Below, piece after piece: positions 59,801-64,000 of a DNA stretch of 64,000 nt (its first letter is position 1; each line of letters starts with the position of its first letter). The notes under the pieces are model-generated. The model did not search any database. It was not told the DNA's origin and saw nothing but the letters and a program-made list of their open reading frames with translations. Both the position numbers and the translations under genes were made by a program. Source of the DNA: Liolophura sinensis (lineage: Eukaryota; Mollusca; Polyplacophora; Chitonida; Chitonidae); the NCBI RefSeq assembly GCF_032854445.1, contig NC_088303.1, positions 30,235,265 through 30,299,264 of the forward strand, in the 5' to 3' direction.

Positions 59801-62380
59801 TATGACAAGCAAAGGAAATCTTTCTCTGAACTACTGAAAGTTGTCTACTTAGTCAAGCGCAGTTATAAATAAATAAGAATCGCATGTGTAGGTACTAATC
59901 TGTTTAATTAAGAGATAATAATTGTTATCTAGTCTTTGTTGTCAATATCTAATCATTATACTTCGCATTTCGTACATGGTCAAAGTCTCTCTGGCACATG
60001 AAAAGCGAGGGAGGGTGGGGGCAAGCAGATGTGGGCCCATCACTTGAAACTTTCTTAAGCTGATGGACAGGAGCTAAAGGTTGAAAGCTAACGAATATTG
60101 GCAAGCAGCTTATCTGTTTAAACAGCAATTCTTCGCTAAACATCACAGAAAGAAATTAAGGGTCTATGGTTGAATAAATAAAAACGCCTGTTTTCAATAA
60201 AGCTATGCCCTGGGCCTTATATCGGGCTTAAATACATACGTATTCACCACTGCCCTCATATACTGCTAATAGTTCGCTTCCACGAGAGGTAGAAAAACCC
60301 TACCCCCCATCCCCACTACCCCCCACCCCCATCCCCCCACCCCCAACGCCCACCTTTTTTCTCTCTCTCTCTCTCTCTCCCTTCCAGTTGACACTCGTCA
60401 TATTCTCATACATCCTCGTTTTAGATCGAACTGGATCCGTCTACAGCTTTCACTCTATATAGCCCTCCTCCCATCAACATGAATAAAAAAAGAGAGCTAC
60501 AGTATTGTATCTAGGTCGACTTCTCCATTCACTTCTCAGTGTTTAGCATATATGGTGAATATCGTGTGTATTTGTAAATTGTGTTTTTTTTCCTCTCTCA
60601 GTATAATGCCGTTCATTGGAAAACGTTGTAATACATCGGGCTTGTTTCACTCAGACATTAGTCTTATATGGATTTTCTTAGCGACATGTGAAAGCACTTA
60701 TATCTTTTTTGGAAAACAGCTTTTTACCACGCATGTTCATCAGGAGCCCGTGTGGAATGGCATAGTTGTGTAAAATAAATCAATTTCTGATCGATCTGCA
60801 GCTTGTTTCAGAAGTTACCATTCTATCACACTTCACCTGAGCATTTTGATCGCACAGTTTTCCTCTATATCAACCGCCAAAGTTTGTTTTGACAACTGCT
60901 TGCTATGTTTAGACACCGTTTCCGGGGCAATGACAATGCGGCTCAAAGCTGAATTCACTATTATTGTCTTGCAGTGCATACTAACAGTTTGTACATAAAG
61001 CTTCATTGCAAAGGCAGGAATGAGCAATAGACTTCACCGCGTACGGAGGAAAGGATGCCTATGGCTAAGTCACGTCGGGTGGACAAGACAGAGATATATG
61101 AGTGTATAGTCATATACACCACTGCTTTTTACTCTATCTTGTACTTCATAATACATTAACTATTATGAAATATTCCGGTACAGAGCCTCACATGTAGAAG
61201 GAGAGGAAATGACATGCATTATCAGCCATTCTGTCAACATGAGCCAGTGGATAGTGTTACCATGGTGACCATGAGTGCATGGGGTGATACGACGAAGGGG
61301 TATAATATGAACATCACCATACTGGCGTGTACCGTGTATGTTACTTGTATTTCTTCCAATATTTCCTAATCAGGTTTCAAAATTTATTCCAACCCATTTA
61401 TCCCTTTTGGAAGAATATTGTTACTTGCTAGCCATGGTGTAATGATTGTTACAGAACGGAATTTCATGCGCTGTCGGCGTTTATATATACGCCAGCCTGC
61501 AATAATGCGTCGCCCTCGGTCCATATGAAGGCCTCTTTACCATGTAATCAGTGATTTCATTTCTACGGGCCTTCCGGGGTTACCTTTGTCCATAAAACTG
61601 ACGACTGCAATATAAGTGAAATGCGCGTAAATAGTTAGTTATGTTAGCAACTAACATATAGATCAATTAAATCCAACCAGACGTTAGTAGCCAGTATGGT
61701 ACAATTAACCTGTAGCATTGTATAACCTACCAGCTACAGGTTCAGGCACTCCGATAGTTTTTTTTCCGAGGTTTTTTTTTTGTCGTCGTCAGACTGTCTT
61801 CCGTAAGAAGAATATCCGGATATTGAGAGCCGGAATTCATCCTTACACAGTGATATTCACCTCTGGGAGGCATATCAGTCTTCTTGAGACAGTGTGACGT
61901 TTGTAATATCCGGATATCGACTGCCGAGATTCTTTACAGCGCAGTGATGGGTATTAGTCGTCGTGAGACTCTGTGCCATAAGGACAAATCCTAAGCTGTC
62001 CGTAGGGCAATAACATAATAATATAATAGTGAAATTGTTCCATAATACCTTCTATAATAAAATTTGAATGAAGGCGTTTGTTGGAAATACCCACGGTAAA
62101 CTCACGGTTTGTTCTCGTTAAAGAAAGTGGAAATGTTTCCGGTGCGTCCATGTTTCCATCCGTCCGTCTTGCACACCTGATCTCGATTTGAGTTTAGTAA
62201 GAGGAGAGGTATGGCTGCCGCCAGAAATCTGGGATTCACTGATAGTCAATCCTGTACAGGCGGACAAGACATTTTAAACAGTTTCCAACCAATGATGTTC
62301 CTGTTAACTTAGTACCTTGCGATCGGCAAAGGCTATTGCGACTGCGCAATTCTGTACATAAGGAGAATGGCAGTTTATAA
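59800..62380. other. Intergenic DNA, low-complexity patches
   Basis: No gene recognised. A C-rich tract (60,296-60,354) is followed by (CT)n (60,359-60,379). Direct repeats of about 80-96 bp lie at about 61,780-61,985 and include the palindrome AATATCCGGATAT at 61,811 and 61,905. Open frames here are short and lack domains. Confidence 0.55.
60296..60379. repeat. C-rich tract plus (CT)n microsatellite
   Basis: Many runs of four to six C separated by one or two bases are followed by a pure CT repeat. The - strand can form G-quadruplexes and the + strand i-motif or triplex structures. Confidence 0.9.
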
Positions 62381-62386
62381 TATAAC

Positions 62387-62699
62387 CATGAGAGCAATGA
62401 CATTGCATTAGTGCATGGAGCCACAATGATACGACGTTCGTGAATGGAGTCACAATGACACGGCGTTAGTACATGGGCCCACAATGACATGGCGTTTGTG
62501 CATGGGCCCACAATGACATTGCGTTCGTGCATAGACCCACAGTGACATGGCGTTCGTGCATAGACCCACAATGACATGGCGTTTGTGCATGGGGTCACAA
62601 TGACATGACGTTCGTGCGTATGGTCACAATGACATGACGTTCGTGCATGGACCCACAATTACATGGCGTTCTTGCTTGAAGCTAAAGTGACATGGCCTA
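62387..62699. repeat. 29-bp minisatellite array, first orientation
   Basis: About ten imperfect copies of a 29-bp unit containing 'cacaatgacatggcgttcgt' followed by 'gcatggacc'. The 140-codon - strand open frame across it (62,236-62,658) is only a translation of the repeat (HERHVIV, TNAMSLW). Confidence 0.9.
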
Positions 62700-62899
62700 T
62701 TAAAGAATAGGTCGTCGCAAATGAGAGGTTAATTACCAAAATAAAGACCAATAGAAGCTTCCATTCTCTATTTATGTGGTACTTTCACACAATGATATAT
62801 AAGGAAGCGTGAATATATTCAAAGGTCTATGTCGCCGTTAGTACAGGATTGTGTGTCACAAACGGCATATAGTGTGTGCATGCGGGAACTGTACGTTTT

Positions 62900-63042
62900 T
62901 GCAGGTTCATGTATGAACGCCATGTCATTGTGGGTCCATCAAGGAACGCCATGTCATTGTGGAACGCCATGTCATTGTGGGTCTATGCAGGAACGCCATG
63001 TCATTGTGGGTCCAAGCAGAAACGCCATGTCATTGTGAGTTA
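62900..63042. repeat. 29-bp minisatellite array, inverted orientation
   Basis: Five or so copies of the reverse complement of the same unit ('aacgccatgtcattgtgggt') about 200 bp beyond the first array. The two arrays are inverted relative to each other. Confidence 0.9.
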
Positions 63043-63044
63043 AG

Positions 63045-64000
63045 TCCCTTTGAGCGTGAAAACGCCGTATGTTGAAAATACACGTGTTCATTTTATCAAA
63101 GATTCAACCCCATAACTCTAATTTGCATAATTCCTTTAACGGAATAGCGAATGCCATTCTTATACTCACCATCATCATCTAAAGGGTATACTACCTTTAG
63201 TGACAAAAAAATTTCACATTTATTGGAACATCTTGATCTAGCCATGACTGCTGGCCTTAATTCCCTGTTTAATCTTTGTGTTGAATGTGTGCAAAGATTG
63301 ATCATGTGTCAGTTGGACTGAAATAACGCGATCAATTATATAGGTCGGTTAAAGCAAGTTTCTTAACTACATACACGCATGGTGTGCGCGCACGAAACCT
63401 ATTTCTGCCATGGTGAAAACAATTGTGGTCTTAGTGGAGGGGTGGGGGTCGGGCGGGGGGGGGGTGGTTATTCAGATGCAGAGATTCTTTATTATCTTGA
63501 CATTTCAACTTTTCTGTGAGGTGATATGTTCCCGTGGATTAAATGCGTCTGGCAATAACAGATCATATAGAATTATGTGATATTTGGACTTTTTGGTTCT
63601 CTAACTTCGACTTTACCATTTAGTAATATTTTCTTCTGCATTAACTGCGTCCGTTATGATGACAATTTTGACTTCTCTGTGATGCGATATCTCTTAATTC
63701 CTTTGCATTTATGTGAGATCGGATAAAGCGGTTTATTTTCAACTTGTTCCTGGTATTCAGATCCAGATCATGTGAAATGGTGCGTATTTTCATACGGTTC
63801 CTCTGTTCACACTTTTACCTCTTTCTGATCCATATACATTCAATTATCATGTCCAAAAGTACATTAAAATGAAAATTTAAAAGGTTCCGACTTTAAAAAT
63901 AGAAAATGTCAAAGAGAGAACAAATGTCGAAATTTTTAAAGAAAAAATCATGAATTACTGGTGAAATTTTCAATAAAAAAAGAACAGTAATTAAGAGACA
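63045..64000. other. Intergenic DNA to window end
   Basis: No gene recognised. A G-rich tract lies at 63,436-63,468. The remainder is AT-rich unique-looking sequence. Confidence 0.45.

Noticed and set aside
62236..62658. 140-codon Cys/His-rich open frame
   Set aside because: It is the translation of a 29-bp minisatellite (29 bp is not a multiple of three, so the reading cycles). Not a metal-binding protein.

Overview
This is AT-rich, intron-containing animal DNA. The only convincing gene family is a tandem array of GT11-type alpha-1,2-fucosyltransferase genes (the FUT1/FUT2 family), all on the + strand. The dispersed repeats include tRNA-headed SINEs whose tails read like GTACGGCGTAAAACACC or AAGTACGACGTAAAACCC, a CR1/Jockey-type LINE with a 2A-like peptide, and Tc1-like transposons. 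Together they point to a lophotrochozoan invertebrate, most likely a mollusc. A brachiopod or another lophotrochozoan is not excluded, because this rests on pattern recognition alone.

The array is built from alternating A and B gene types. A genes lie at 3.4-5.3 kb (A1, intact), 25.6-27.6 kb (A2, intact), 36.8-39.1 kb (A3, one frameshift) and 55.2-57.4 kb (A4, many single-base deletions). B genes lie at 9.1-12.7 kb (B1, intact), about 30.6-30.9 kb (B2, a C-terminal relic), about 42.1-42.5 kb (a middle-only relic) and 44.2-46.5 kb (B3, damaged). Flanking noncoding DNA is duplicated in the same order, so the window holds roughly three A-B units (about 22, 11 and 18 kb) and the start of a fourth. 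Each gene has two coding exons. A short first exon encodes the cytosolic tail and the start of a signal anchor. A second exon of about 1.03 kb encodes the rest of the anchor, the stem and the whole catalytic domain, with the GRLGN, HVRRTD, SDD and HTIMTIG motifs. Products would be type II Golgi membrane enzymes that use GDP-fucose. Nucleotide patterns in the catalytic half are mosaic between A and B types, which suggests gene conversion.

Between genes: 1-3.4 kb holds old SINE remnants. 5.3-9 kb is A-type 3' flank with a hairpin element. 13.4-15.8 kb is a dead LINE on the - strand. 17-25.5 kb is duplicated intergenic DNA interrupted by a Tc1-like element (20,728-22,146), a SINE and a 32-bp minisatellite. 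31-36.7 kb is a shorter version of that segment. 46.5-55 kb is a third version with a second Tc1 remnant, a (TA)45 tract within inverted repeats and a weak candidate pair of divergent exons. 57.4-64 kb is A-type 3' flank followed by low-complexity DNA, including C-rich tracts and a 29-bp minisatellite present in both orientations. No rRNA gene, functional tRNA gene, CRISPR array or bacterial-type feature was seen.
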